Source: JADJPO01 sp963828555
GTDB taxonomy: Bacteria; Actinomycetota; Actinomycetes; Actinomycetales; Kineosporiaceae
Direction of reading: 5' to 3'
Assembly: GCA_963828555.1 (NCBI GenBank)
Contig: CAWHEL010000004.1
Location: 930,001-994,000 of the forward strand
DNA length: 64,000 nucleotides
Shown here: positions 17,120 through 25,293 of the stretch, one piece after another
How positions within the stretch are numbered: the first letter of the stretch is position 1
How the letters are laid out: each line of letters begins with the position of its first letter
Notes under the pieces: generated by a model
Seen by the model: the letters and a program-made list of their open reading frames with translations, nothing else
Database searches by the model: none
What the model was told of the DNA's origin: nothing
Program-made: the position numbers and the translations under genes

Positions 17120-18588
17120 GCACCCTGCTGTCGGCGCACGAGACCACGGTGATCGACTCAGTCCCGACCGGCCTGTTCATCGGGGGCTCCTGGCGCCCGG
17201 CCACGGGCGGCGCGACGATCGCCGTCGACGACCCGTCCAGCGGCGAGGTGATCGCCCACGTCGCCGACGCGACCGTCGAGGACGGTCGGGCCGCGCTGGA
17301 CGCCGCGGTCGCCGTCCAGAGCTCGTGGGCTGCCACCGCGCCGCGCGACCGGGGCGAGATCCTTCGCCGCGCGTTCGAGCTGATCAGCGAGCGGGCCGAC
17401 GAGCTCGCGCTGATCATGACCCTGGAGATGGGCAAGCCGCTGGACCAGGCCCGCGGCGAGGTCACCTACGCGGCGGAGTTCTTCCGCTGGTTCTCCGAGG
17501 AGGCGGTGCGCATCAACGGCCGCTACTCCGTCGCCCCGAACGGCGCCACCCGGCTGATGACCATGAAGCAGCCGGTCGGCCCCTGCCTGTTCATCACGCC
17601 GTGGAACTTCCCGCTGGCGATGGGCACCCGCAAGATCGGCCCCGCGGTGGCCTCGGGCTGCACCATGGTGGTCAAGCCCGCCTCGCAGACCCCGCTGTCG
17701 ATGTACGCGCTGGCCAAGATCATGACTGAGGCGGGCCTGCCGGACGGTGTGCTCAACGTGGTCACCACCGCGCACAGCGGAGCTGTGATGGAGCCGCTGA
17801 TCCGCGACCCGCGGCTGCGCAAGCTCTCCTTCACCGGCTCCACCGAGATCGGCCGGCGCCTGGTCGAGCAGTCGGCCGAGCAGTTGCTGCGGGTCTCCAT
17901 GGAGCTCGGCGGGAACGCCCCGTTCCTGGTCTTCGGCGACGCCGACGTCGAGGCGGCGGTGGACGGCGCGATGCTGGCCAAGATGCGCAACATGGGCGAG
18001 GCGTGCACGGCGGCGAACCGGTTCCTGGTGCACACGTCGGTGGCCGAGGCGTTCTCCCGCCAGTTGGCCGCGCGGATGGGCGCGCTGACGGTGGGGCGCG
18101 GCACCGACGCCGGCGTCGACGTCGGCCCGCTGGTCGACGCCCCCTCGCAGGCCAAGGTGAGCGAATTGGTGGACGACGCCGTGCAGGCCGGCGCGACGGT
18201 GCTGGCCGGTGGTTCGACGGTGGGGGAGCAGGGCTACTTCTACGCGCCCACCGTGCTGACCGACGTGCCGGCCGACGCCCGGCTGCTGCGCGAGGAGATC
18301 TTCGGCCCGGTGGCTCCAGTGAGCACGTTCTCGACCGACGACGAGGCTCTCGCCCTGGCCAACGCGAGTGAGTACGGGCTGGTCGCCTACGCCTACACCC
18401 GCGACCTGAGCCGCGCCGTCCGGGTGGCCGAGGGGCTGGACACCGGCATGGTCGGTCTGAACCAGGGCATCGTCTCCAACCCGGCGGCCCCGTTCGGCGG
18501 GGTCAAGCACTCCGGCTTCGGCCGGGAGGGCGGCGCCGAGGGGATCGAGGAGTTCCTGGAGACCAAGTACGTCGGCATCGCGTTGTGA
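17116..18588 (+). CDS. gabD: NAD(P)-dependent succinate-semialdehyde dehydrogenase
   Basis: A 490-residue aldehyde dehydrogenase of the SSADH group. It has EMGKPLDQARGEVTYAAEFFRWFSEEAVR split over residues 97-125, ITPWNFPLAMGTRKIGPA, the base E263 (MELGGNAP) and the nucleophile C297 (MGEACTAANRF). It would turn succinate semialdehyde, the transamination product of GABA, into succinate. ATG 17116 overlaps the upstream stop as ATGA and has GGAGGA 5 bases before it. Its own stop overlaps the dxr start as GTGA. The coupling upstream leaves open that another omega-semialdehyde is the real substrate. Confidence 0.88.
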   Translation: MSTLLSAHETTVIDSVPTGLFIGGSWRPATGGATIAVDDPSSGEVIAHVADATVEDGRAALDAAVAVQSSWAATAPRDRGEILRRAFELISERADELALIMTLEMGKPLDQARGEVTYAAEFFRWFSEEAVRINGRYSVAPNGATRLMTMKQPVGPCLFITPWNFPLAMGTRKIGPAVASGCTMVVKPASQTPLSMYALAKIMTEAGLPDGVLNVVTTAHSGAVMEPLIRDPRLRKLSFTGSTEIGRRLVEQSAEQLLRVSMELGGNAPFLVFGDADVEAAVDGAMLAKMRNMGEACTAANRFLVHTSVAEAFSRQLAARMGALTVGRGTDAGVDVGPLVDAPSQAKVSELVDDAVQAGATVLAGGSTVGEQGYFYAPTVLTDVPADARLLREEIFGPVAPVSTFSTDDEALALANASEYGLVAYAYTRDLSRAVRVAEGLDTGMVGLNQGIVSNPAAPFGGVKHSGFGREGGAEGIEEFLETKYVGIAL

Positions 18589-19763
18589 CCCGGGACGTCG
18601 TCCTGCTCGGCTCGACCGGGTCGATCGGCACCCAGGCGATCGAGGTCGTCCGCGCCGCCCCTGACCGGTTCCGGATCGTCGCCCTGGCCGCGGGGGGAGG
18701 GCGGATCGGTGAGCTGGCCGACCAGGTCGCCGCGCTCGGCGTCCGCCGGGTGGGGGTGGCCGACGCCGAGGCCGAGCCGGCACTGCGGGCAGCCCTGGCC
18801 GAGCGCGGGGTGAGCGGGGTCGAGCTCGAGGTCGGGTCGGACGCCGCGAGCACCCTGGGCGGGCTCGGCGCCGATGTGGTGCTGAACGGGATGACCGGGG
18901 CGATCGGGCTGCGCCCGACCCTGGCCGCGCTCGCCGCGGGCAGCACGCTGGCGCTGGCCAACAAGGAGTCGCTGATCATCGGCGGGCGCCTGGTGACCGG
19001 GGCGGCCGCCCCGGGTCAGATCGTGCCGGTGGACTCCGAGCACTCGGCGTTGGCCCAGTGCCTGCGGGCGGGGTCGGCCGAGGAGGTGGCCCGGCTGGTG
19101 CTGACCGCCAGCGGAGGGCCGTTCCGCGGCCGGACCCGGGCGGAGCTGACCGGAGTGACGCCGCAGCAGGCACTGGCCCACCCCACCTGGGCGATGGGAC
19201 CGGTGATCACCACCAACTCGGCGACCCTGGTGAACAAGGGCCTGGAGCTGATCGAGGCGCACCTGCTCTTCGACGTGCCGCTGGAGCGGATCGAGGTGGT
19301 AGTGCACCCGCAGTCGATGGTGCACTCGTGGGTCGAGTTCATCGACGGCTCGTGCATCCTGCAGGCCTCGCCGCCGGACATGCGGCTGCCGATCGCGCTC
19401 GGGCTCGGCTGGCCGGACCGGGTGGCCGGAGCGGCCCGCCCGGTCGACATCACCACGGCGGCCAGCTGGGAGTTCTTCCCGCTCGACGCCGACACGTTCC
19501 CCGCGATCGGCCTCGCCCGGCGGGTGGGCCGGGCCGGGGGAACGTATCCTGCGGTGTACAACGCGGCGAACGAGATCTGCGTGGAGGCGTTCCTGGCCGG
19601 GAAGATCGGCTTCCTGGACATCGTCGACACGATCGCCGCGGTCGTCGACGGCCACCACGGGCCGGACGACGCCGGGCTCGACGACGTGATCGCCGCTGAC
19701 GGGTGGGCACGACGGCGGGCCGCCGAGGTGCTGGACGGCGCCACGGCAGGAAGGAACGCGTGA
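18585..19763 (+). CDS. dxr: 1-deoxy-D-xylulose 5-phosphate reductoisomerase
   Basis: Second enzyme of the MEP isoprenoid pathway, making 2-C-methyl-D-erythritol 4-phosphate with NADPH. The 392-residue protein starts with the GSTGSIGTQAIEV nucleotide-binding motif. It also has ALANKESLIIGG, the metal and substrate segment VPVDSEHSALAQCL, TASGGPFRG, HPTWAMGPVITTNSATLVNKG and HPQSMVHSWVEF. GTG 18585 overlaps the gabD stop by 4 bases, an unusual neighbour, while its stop overlaps the rseP start in the normal actinobacterial way. Confidence 0.97.
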   Translation: MTRDVVLLGSTGSIGTQAIEVVRAAPDRFRIVALAAGGGRIGELADQVAALGVRRVGVADAEAEPALRAALAERGVSGVELEVGSDAASTLGGLGADVVLNGMTGAIGLRPTLAALAAGSTLALANKESLIIGGRLVTGAAAPGQIVPVDSEHSALAQCLRAGSAEEVARLVLTASGGPFRGRTRAELTGVTPQQALAHPTWAMGPVITTNSATLVNKGLELIEAHLLFDVPLERIEVVVHPQSMVHSWVEFIDGSCILQASPPDMRLPIALGLGWPDRVAGAARPVDITTAASWEFFPLDADTFPAIGLARRVGRAGGTYPAVYNAANEICVEAFLAGKIGFLDIVDTIAAVVDGHHGPDDAGLDDVIAADGWARRRAAEVLDGATAGRNA

Positions 19764-21109
19764 TCGGCAACCTGCTCGGCTGGCTCGTCGTGCTGGGGAT
19801 CGGTGTGCCGTTCTCCATCGCCCTGCACGAACTGGGTCACCTTCTGCCCGCCAAGCGGTTCGGCGTGGCCTGCCCGCAGTACTTCATCGGGTTCGGTCCC
19901 AAGGTCTGGTCCACCACGCGCGGGGGGACCGAGTACGGGTTCAAGGCCATCCCGCTCGGCGGGTACGTGCGGATGCTGGGCATGTTCCCGCCCGCGGCCG
20001 GCCGCCCGGCCCGGGCCGACAGCACCGGCCGGTTCGGGCTGCTGATCGACCAGGCCCGCTCCGACGCGCAGCGCGAGATCACCCCGCGCGACGCGGACCG
20101 GCTCTTCTACCAGCGCTCGGTGCCCAAGCGACTGGTGATCATGCTCGGCGGCCCGGTGATGAACCTGCTGATCGCCGTGGTGCTGCTCGCCGGACTGGTC
20201 ACCCTCTACGGCATCAGCACCACCACCACGACGGTGCGCGCCGTCTCGGAGTGCGTGATCCCGGTGTCCACCGACCCGGCGACCGCGGCCCGGGCCTGTA
20301 CGGACACCGACCCGAAGGCGCCCGCGGCGCAGGCCGGGCTGCTGCCCGGCGACGTCATCGTGAGCTACGAGGGCGCCGCGGTGGCCACGTGGGACGACGT
20401 GCGCGACAAGATCCGGGCGAACAAGGGCACCCCGGTGGAGTTGGTGGTCGAGCGCGGCGGGCAGCGGCTGACCCTCACCGCAACCCCGATGGTCGACACC
20501 CGTTATGTGCTGGACTCCGACGGGAACCCGGTGAAGGGCGAGGACGGCACGTACCTCACCGCACCGGTCGGCTTCCTCGGGGTGACCCCACAGGCGCGCC
20601 CGACGCCGCAACCGGTCAGCGCTGTACCGGGCATCGTCGGTAACGCCGTCATGCAGACCGCGGCGGTGGTGGTGAAGGTGCCGGAGAAGATGGTGGGCAT
20701 CGCCCAGGCCGCCTTCGGCGACGGCGAACGTGACCCGAACGGCCCGATCAGCGTGGTCGGCGTCGGTCGGCTGGCGGGTGAGGTCGGGTCCATCGAGGGC
20801 ACCGCGGCGAACCCGATCAGCTGGGGCGACAAGATCGCTGTCTGGCTGTCGATCGTCGCCTCGCTGAACCTGGCGCTATTCGTGTTCAACCTGATCCCGC
20901 TGCTGCCACTGGATGGCGGACACGTGGTGGGAGCGCTGTGGGAGGGCCTGCGCCGCCGGGTCGCCCGGATGCTTGGCCGGGCCGACCCCGGCCCGGTCGA
21001 CATCGCCCGAGCTCTGCCGGTGGCCTACGTCGTCGGCATGACTCTGATCGTGATGTCCGGCCTGCTGATCTACGCCGACATCGTCAAACCCGTCCGCCTC
21101 GGCGGCTGA
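19760..21109 (+). CDS. rseP: site-2 intramembrane metalloprotease (RseP/Rip1-like)
   Basis: A 449-residue membrane zinc protease that cleaves anti-sigma factors and other membrane proteins. The zinc motif HELGH is at residues 23-27 in the first helix, then FGPKVWSTTRGGTEYGFKAIP split by the usual GGYV turn. A PDZ domain (about 175-245) contains GLLPGDVIVSYEGAAV, and the third ligand region is NLIPLLPLDGGHVVGAL. GTG 19760 overlaps the dxr stop as GTGA with AGGAA just upstream. The dxr-rseP-ispG order is standard for the phylum. Confidence 0.95.
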   Translation: MIGNLLGWLVVLGIGVPFSIALHELGHLLPAKRFGVACPQYFIGFGPKVWSTTRGGTEYGFKAIPLGGYVRMLGMFPPAAGRPARADSTGRFGLLIDQARSDAQREITPRDADRLFYQRSVPKRLVIMLGGPVMNLLIAVVLLAGLVTLYGISTTTTTVRAVSECVIPVSTDPATAARACTDTDPKAPAAQAGLLPGDVIVSYEGAAVATWDDVRDKIRANKGTPVELVVERGGQRLTLTATPMVDTRYVLDSDGNPVKGEDGTYLTAPVGFLGVTPQARPTPQPVSAVPGIVGNAVMQTAAVVVKVPEKMVGIAQAAFGDGERDPNGPISVVGVGRLAGEVGSIEGTAANPISWGDKIAVWLSIVASLNLALFVFNLIPLLPLDGGHVVGALWEGLRRRVARMLGRADPGPVDIARALPVAYVVGMTLIVMSGLLIYADIVKPVRLGG

Positions 21110-21129
21110 CCCCTCCCTCCCCCAAACAC

Positions 21130-21182
21130 GGGCGCAACGTCACGCCGTGCCCACCTGGCGGGCACAACGTCACGCCGTGCCC
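21130..21182. repeat. direct repeat of a 23-base unit between rseP and ispG
   Basis: Copies at 21130-21152 and 21160-21182 are identical except for one base (G/A at the fifth position). Each begins GGGC and ends GTGCCC, so each can fold as a hairpin, and the intervening bases allow an alternative GTGCCC/GGGCAC stem. It may terminate rseP transcription. Confidence 0.75.
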
Positions 21183-21300
21183 GCGTGGGGTGGGCGTGAT
21201 TCCGCTCAGTCGCGCTGGGGCCATCGCTGTGCGTTCACGTCAGCCGTGCCCCAACAGCCCGACGTCGGTGCTTCGAGTCGTTGGCGCCTTGCCCGCCGCG

Positions 21301-21306
21301 TAGGCT
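21301..21306 (+). promoter_or_regulatory. -10 hexamer TAGGCT of ispG
   Basis: TAGGCT would start transcription near 21313, giving a leader of about 30 bases with GGAGGT before ATG 21343. No convincing -35 is seen. Confidence 0.45.
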
Positions 21307-21342
21307 CGCCCTGAAGGTCCTGAGCTACTGGAGGTCTGTTTC

Positions 21343-22494
21343 ATGTCGGTCAACCTCGGGCTGCCGCTTCTGTCGCCGCCTGACCGGACACCCGCCGCTC
21401 CGCCCGTGCTGAACCCCCGCCGGGCGACCCGCCAGATCGCGGTGGGCAAGGTGGCCGTGGGCGGTGACGCCCCGATCAGCGTGCAGTCGATGACCACTAC
21501 GCCGACCACCGACGTCGACGCGACCCTGCAGCAGATCGCCGAGCTCACCGCCGCCGGCTGCGACATCGTGCGGGTGGCCTGCCCCAGCAGCGACGATGCC
21601 GCGGCGCTGCCCGACATCGCCCGCAAGTCGCAGATTCCGGTGATCGCCGACATCCACTTCCAGCCCAAGTACGTCTTCGCCGCGATCGATGCCGGGTGTG
21701 CCGCCGTCCGGGTCAACCCGGGCAACATCCGCAAGTTCGACGACCAGATCAAGCAGATCGCGGACGCCGCCAAGGATGCCGGCGTCTCGATCCGGATCGG
21801 GGTCAACGCGGGTTCGCTCGACCCGCGGCTGCTGGCCAAGTACGGGAAGGCCACCCCCGAGGCCCTGGTCGAGTCCGCGGTCTGGGAGGCGAGCCTGTTC
21901 GAGGATCACGACTTCCACGACTTCAAGATCTCCGTCAAGCACAATGACCCGGTGGTCATGGTGCGGGCCTACGAGTTGCTCTCCGAGCGCGGCGACTGGC
22001 CGCTTCACCTAGGGGTGACCGAGGCCGGCCCGGCCTTCCAGGGCACGATCAAGTCCTCGGTGGCCTTCGGTGCCTTGCTCAGTCAGGGGATCGGCGACAC
22101 CATCAGGGTCTCGCTGTCGGCACCTCCCGTGGAGGAGGTCAAGGTCGGCATCCAGATCCTGCAGTCGCTGAACCTGCGCCCCCGCAAGCTGGAGATCGTG
22201 TCGTGCCCCTCCTGCGGGCGGGCCCAGGTCGACGTCTACAGCCTGGCCGAGAAGGTGACCGCAGCCCTCGACGGCCTGGATGTGCCGCTGCGGGTGGCCG
22301 TGATGGGCTGCGTCGTGAACGGCCCGGGGGAGGCCCGCGAGGCCGATCTCGGCGTTGCCTCAGGCAACGGCAAGGGCCAGATCTTCGTCAAGGGCGAGGT
22401 CGTGGCGACCGTGCCCGAGTCCCAGATCGTGGAGACCCTGGTGGAACATGCGATGCGTCTGGCCGAAGCGCTGGAGCCGCCGGCCTCGGACTGA
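21343..22494 (+). CDS. ispG: 4-hydroxy-3-methylbut-2-enyl diphosphate synthase (IspG/GcpE)
   Basis: Iron-sulfur enzyme of the MEP pathway that converts MEcPP to HMBPP. The 383-residue protein has the N-terminal barrel segment GDAPISVQSMTTTPTTDVDA, RVNPGNIRKFDDQIKQIA and the cluster ligands in SCPSCGRAQVDVYSLAEKV and VMGCVVNGPGEAREADLGVA. ATG 21343 is preceded by GGAGGT at a good distance. With dxr upstream this places two non-adjacent MEP steps in one locus. Confidence 0.97.
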   Translation: MSVNLGLPLLSPPDRTPAAPPVLNPRRATRQIAVGKVAVGGDAPISVQSMTTTPTTDVDATLQQIAELTAAGCDIVRVACPSSDDAAALPDIARKSQIPVIADIHFQPKYVFAAIDAGCAAVRVNPGNIRKFDDQIKQIADAAKDAGVSIRIGVNAGSLDPRLLAKYGKATPEALVESAVWEASLFEDHDFHDFKISVKHNDPVVMVRAYELLSERGDWPLHLGVTEAGPAFQGTIKSSVAFGALLSQGIGDTIRVSLSAPPVEEVKVGIQILQSLNLRPRKLEIVSCPSCGRAQVDVYSLAEKVTAALDGLDVPLRVAVMGCVVNGPGEAREADLGVASGNGKGQIFVKGEVVATVPESQIVETLVEHAMRLAEALEPPASD

Positions 22495-22534
22495 TCGCCG
22501 AGCGCTGAACGCTGATCGCAGGCCCGTGAGCTGA

Positions 22535-22540
22535 GAGGAT
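22535..22540 (+). promoter_or_regulatory. -10 hexamer GAGGAT of the DUF4081/GNAT gene
   Basis: GAGGAT is followed by 6 bases (GCACGC) and then GTG 22547 with no ribosome site, matching the leaderless pattern seen elsewhere here. Confidence 0.45.
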
Positions 22541-22546
22541 GCACGC

Positions 22547-23395
22547 GTGCTGCGGGCGTCACTGCGGGTTCTGGACCGCGTCGATCTGGACGAGGCCTTG
22601 GCGCTGTGCCGCCGTGACCCTGTGGCCAATGTCTTCGTCGCGGCCCGGCTGCGGGCGCACGGCATCAACCGGGCCGGCGGCGGCGAGCTGTGGGGTTACT
22701 TCGACGAGGGCGGTCTGGTGTCGATCTGCTGGTCAGGCGCCAACCTGGTGCCGGTGCAGGCCACGCCGGAGGCCATCGAGGCCTTCGCCGCGCGGGCCCG
22801 CCGGTACGGGCGGCAGTGCTCCTCGATCGTCGGCCCGGCGGACGTCGTCCGCCAGTTGTGGGCCCGGCTGCAGCCGCACTGGCCGGGGGTCCGCGAGGTC
22901 CGTGACGACCAGCCGTTGATGGCTCTGGCCGGCCCGCCGCTGGTCCTGAGCGACCCCTTGGTGCGCCGGGCGAGCGTGGCCGAGATCGACCTGGTCACCC
23001 CGGCCTGCATCGCCATGTTCACCGAGGAGGTCGGCTACTCCCCGGTGCTGGCGGACGGCGGACTGCTCTACCGCTCGCAGGTCAGCGCGCTGGTGGCCGG
23101 GGGGCGGTCGCTGGTCCGGATGGCCGACGGACCGGCCGGCCCTCAGGTGGTGTTCAAGGCCGAACTGGGGTCCATCACGCCGGAGGCCGTGCAGGTGCAG
23201 GGGGTGTGGGTGAACCCGGCCTACCGCGGCCGTGGGCTGGCCGTGCCGGCGATGGCCGCCGTGGCCGAGATCTGCCGGCGCGAGGTGGCCCCGGTGACCT
23301 CCCTCTACGTCAACGCGTTCAACACCCGCGCGGTGCACGTCTACGAACGGGTCGGCTTCACCCGCGTCGGCACCTTCGCCACGATCTTGTTCTGA
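22547..23395 (+). CDS. GNAT acetyltransferase with N-terminal DUF4081 domain
   Basis: A 282-residue protein conserved next to ispG in actinobacteria. Residues 1-130 form the DUF4081 region (LCRRDPVANVFVAARLRAHG). Residues about 140-282 form the GNAT fold, with the acetyl-CoA loop VWVNPAYRGRGLAVPAMAAV and the final NAFNTRAVHVYERVGFTRVG. The acceptor substrate is unknown. GTG 22547 directly follows a -10-like element, so the mRNA is likely leaderless. Confidence 0.88.
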   Translation: MLRASLRVLDRVDLDEALALCRRDPVANVFVAARLRAHGINRAGGGELWGYFDEGGLVSICWSGANLVPVQATPEAIEAFAARARRYGRQCSSIVGPADVVRQLWARLQPHWPGVREVRDDQPLMALAGPPLVLSDPLVRRASVAEIDLVTPACIAMFTEEVGYSPVLADGGLLYRSQVSALVAGGRSLVRMADGPAGPQVVFKAELGSITPEAVQVQGVWVNPAYRGRGLAVPAMAAVAEICRREVAPVTSLYVNAFNTRAVHVYERVGFTRVGTFATILF

Positions 23396-23406
23396 CCTCC
23401 CTCCAC

Positions 23407-23486
23407 CCCTGCTCATGCTCCGCGGGGGTACACACGAGAACACTCTCATCGCCGCTGGCGTGTACCCCCGCGGAGCATGAGCAGGG
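23407..23486. terminator. perfect 27-bp inverted repeat between GNAT and proS genes
   Basis: Bases 23407-23433 and 23460-23486 are exact reverse complements (27 of 27), with a 26-base loop. The arms begin CCCTGCTCATG and end GGGGGTACAC. TTTCC follows the right arm, and the proS -10 hexamer begins 13 bases later. It can work as a terminator for the GNAT gene, but the arm length and perfection are unusual. Confidence 0.85.
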
Positions 23487-23498
23487 TTTCCGGGCCGT

Positions 23499-23504
23499 TA
23501 TCCT
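23499..23504 (+). promoter_or_regulatory. -10 hexamer TATCCT of proS
   Basis: TATCCT is followed by 7 bases and then GTG 23512, with no Shine-Dalgarno. This marks the proS start and predicts a leaderless transcript. Confidence 0.55.
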
Positions 23505-23511
23505 CACCAGG

Positions 23512-25293
23512 GTGAGTGAGCTGCTGAGGATGTCGACCCTGTTCCTGCGGACCCTGCGTGACGACCCGGCGGATGCCGAGGTGCCGAGCCACCGGCTGCT
23601 GGTCCGGGCCGGCTACATCCGCCGCGCCGCGCCGGGCATCTACTCCTGGCTGCCACTGGGCTACCTGGTCTACCGCAACGTCGAGCGCGTCGTCCGCGAG
23701 GAGATGAACGCGGCCGGCTTCCAGGAGGTCCACTTCCCGGCGCTGCTGCCCCGAGAGCCCTACGAGGCCACGAACCGCTGGACCGAGTACGGGCCCAACC
23801 TGTTCCGGCTGCAGGACCGCAAGGGCAACGACATGCTGCTCGGCCCCACCCACGAGGAGATGTTCACCCTCCTGGTCAAGGACCTGTACTCCTCGTACAA
23901 GGACCTGCCGCTGTCGATCTACCAGATCCAGATCAAGTACCGCGACGAGGCTCGCCCGCGCGCAGGCATCCTGCGCGGGCGCGAATTCGTGATGAAGGAC
24001 TCCTACTCCTTCGACGTGGACGACGCCGGTCTGGAACGCTCCTACCAGCGCCACCGCGACGCCTACGTGAAGACCTTCGACCGGCTCGGCCTGGACTACG
24101 TGATCGTCTCGGCGATGTCGGGGGCGATGGGCGGATCGAAGAGCGAGGAGTTCCTGCAGCCGACCGAGGTCGGCGAGGACACCTTCGTGCGCTGCAACTC
24201 CTGCGGCTACGCGGCCAACGTCGAGGCGGTCACCACCCCTGTGCCGCCGGCCCGCGACTTCGAGGGCATCCCGGCCGCCCACGCCGAGGCCACCCCGGAC
24301 ACCCCGACCATCGACACCCTGGTCGCCGTGGCCAACCAGCTGCACCCGCGCAGCGACGGCCGCGCCTGGTCCGCCGCCGACACGCTCAAGAACGTCGTGG
24401 TCACCCTGGTGATGCCGGACGGCGCCCGCGAACCGCTGTGCATAGGCCTGCCCGGTGATCGCGAAGTCGACCCCAAGCGGCTCGAGGCCGCCGTGGCCCC
24501 GGCCGAGGTCGACGCCTTCACCGAGGAGGACTTCGCCCGCATCCCGGCCCTGGTCAAGGGCTACATCGGGCCCGGGGTGCTGGGGGAGAAGAACGCCAGC
24601 GGCATCCGTTACCTGCTCGACCCGCGGGTGGTGCCGGGCAGCGCCTGGGTGACCGGGGCCGACGAGCCGGGCACGCACGTCTTCGACCTGGTCGCCGGCC
24701 GCGACTTCACCGGTGACGGCGTGATCGAGGTCGCCGAGGTGCGCGCCGGCGATGCCTGCCCGTCCTGCCAGGAGCCGTTGTCCACCGCCCGCGGGATCGA
24801 GATCGGCCACATCTTCCAGCTCGGCCGCAAGTACGCCGAGGCCCTCGGCCTGCAGGTGCTGGACGAGAACAGCCGCCTGGTCACGGTGACCATGGGCTCC
24901 TACGGCATCGGCGTCTCCCGCGCCGTCGCCGCCATCGTCGAGGCCAGCCACGACGAGTTCGGGCTGGTCTGGCCGCGCGAAGTGGCCCCGGCCGACGTCC
25001 ACCTGGTGGCGGCCGGCAAGGACCAGGCGGTGCGCGACTTCTCCGAGCAGCTGGCCACCGCCCTGGTCGCCGGGGGCGTCCGGGTGATCTTCGACGACCG
25101 GATGAGAGTCTCGCCCGGGGTCAAGTTCAAGGACGCCGAACTGGTCGGGGTGCCGACCATCGTGGTGGTGGGCAAGGGCCTGGCCGACGGCACGGTCGAG
25201 GTGAAGGACCGGCGCACCGGCGAGCGCACCGCGGTGCCCGCGCCGAGCGCGGCCGCGGCGGCCGAGGCGATCGCCGGCATCATCCGCGCCTGA
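23512..25293 (+). CDS. proS: prolyl-tRNA synthetase (bacterial type)
   Basis: Charges tRNA-Pro. The 593-residue product starts VSELLRMSTLFLRTLRDDPA, matching actinobacterial ProRS, and has class II motif 2 (YRDEARPRAGILRGREFVMK) and SYSFDVDDAGLERSY. The editing insertion covers about residues 225-400 with GYAANVEAVTTP and KNVVVTLVMPDG. Motif 3 is VTMGSYGIGVSRAVAAI, and the anticodon domain ends KFKDAELVGVPTIVVVGKGL. GTG 23512 is preferred to upstream in-frame starts because the -10 hexamer lies directly before it. The stop overlaps the next start by one base (TGATG). Confidence 0.97.
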   Translation: MSELLRMSTLFLRTLRDDPADAEVPSHRLLVRAGYIRRAAPGIYSWLPLGYLVYRNVERVVREEMNAAGFQEVHFPALLPREPYEATNRWTEYGPNLFRLQDRKGNDMLLGPTHEEMFTLLVKDLYSSYKDLPLSIYQIQIKYRDEARPRAGILRGREFVMKDSYSFDVDDAGLERSYQRHRDAYVKTFDRLGLDYVIVSAMSGAMGGSKSEEFLQPTEVGEDTFVRCNSCGYAANVEAVTTPVPPARDFEGIPAAHAEATPDTPTIDTLVAVANQLHPRSDGRAWSAADTLKNVVVTLVMPDGAREPLCIGLPGDREVDPKRLEAAVAPAEVDAFTEEDFARIPALVKGYIGPGVLGEKNASGIRYLLDPRVVPGSAWVTGADEPGTHVFDLVAGRDFTGDGVIEVAEVRAGDACPSCQEPLSTARGIEIGHIFQLGRKYAEALGLQVLDENSRLVTVTMGSYGIGVSRAVAAIVEASHDEFGLVWPREVAPADVHLVAAGKDQAVRDFSEQLATALVAGGVRVIFDDRMRVSPGVKFKDAELVGVPTIVVVGKGLADGTVEVKDRRTGERTAVPAPSAAAAAEAIAGIIRA

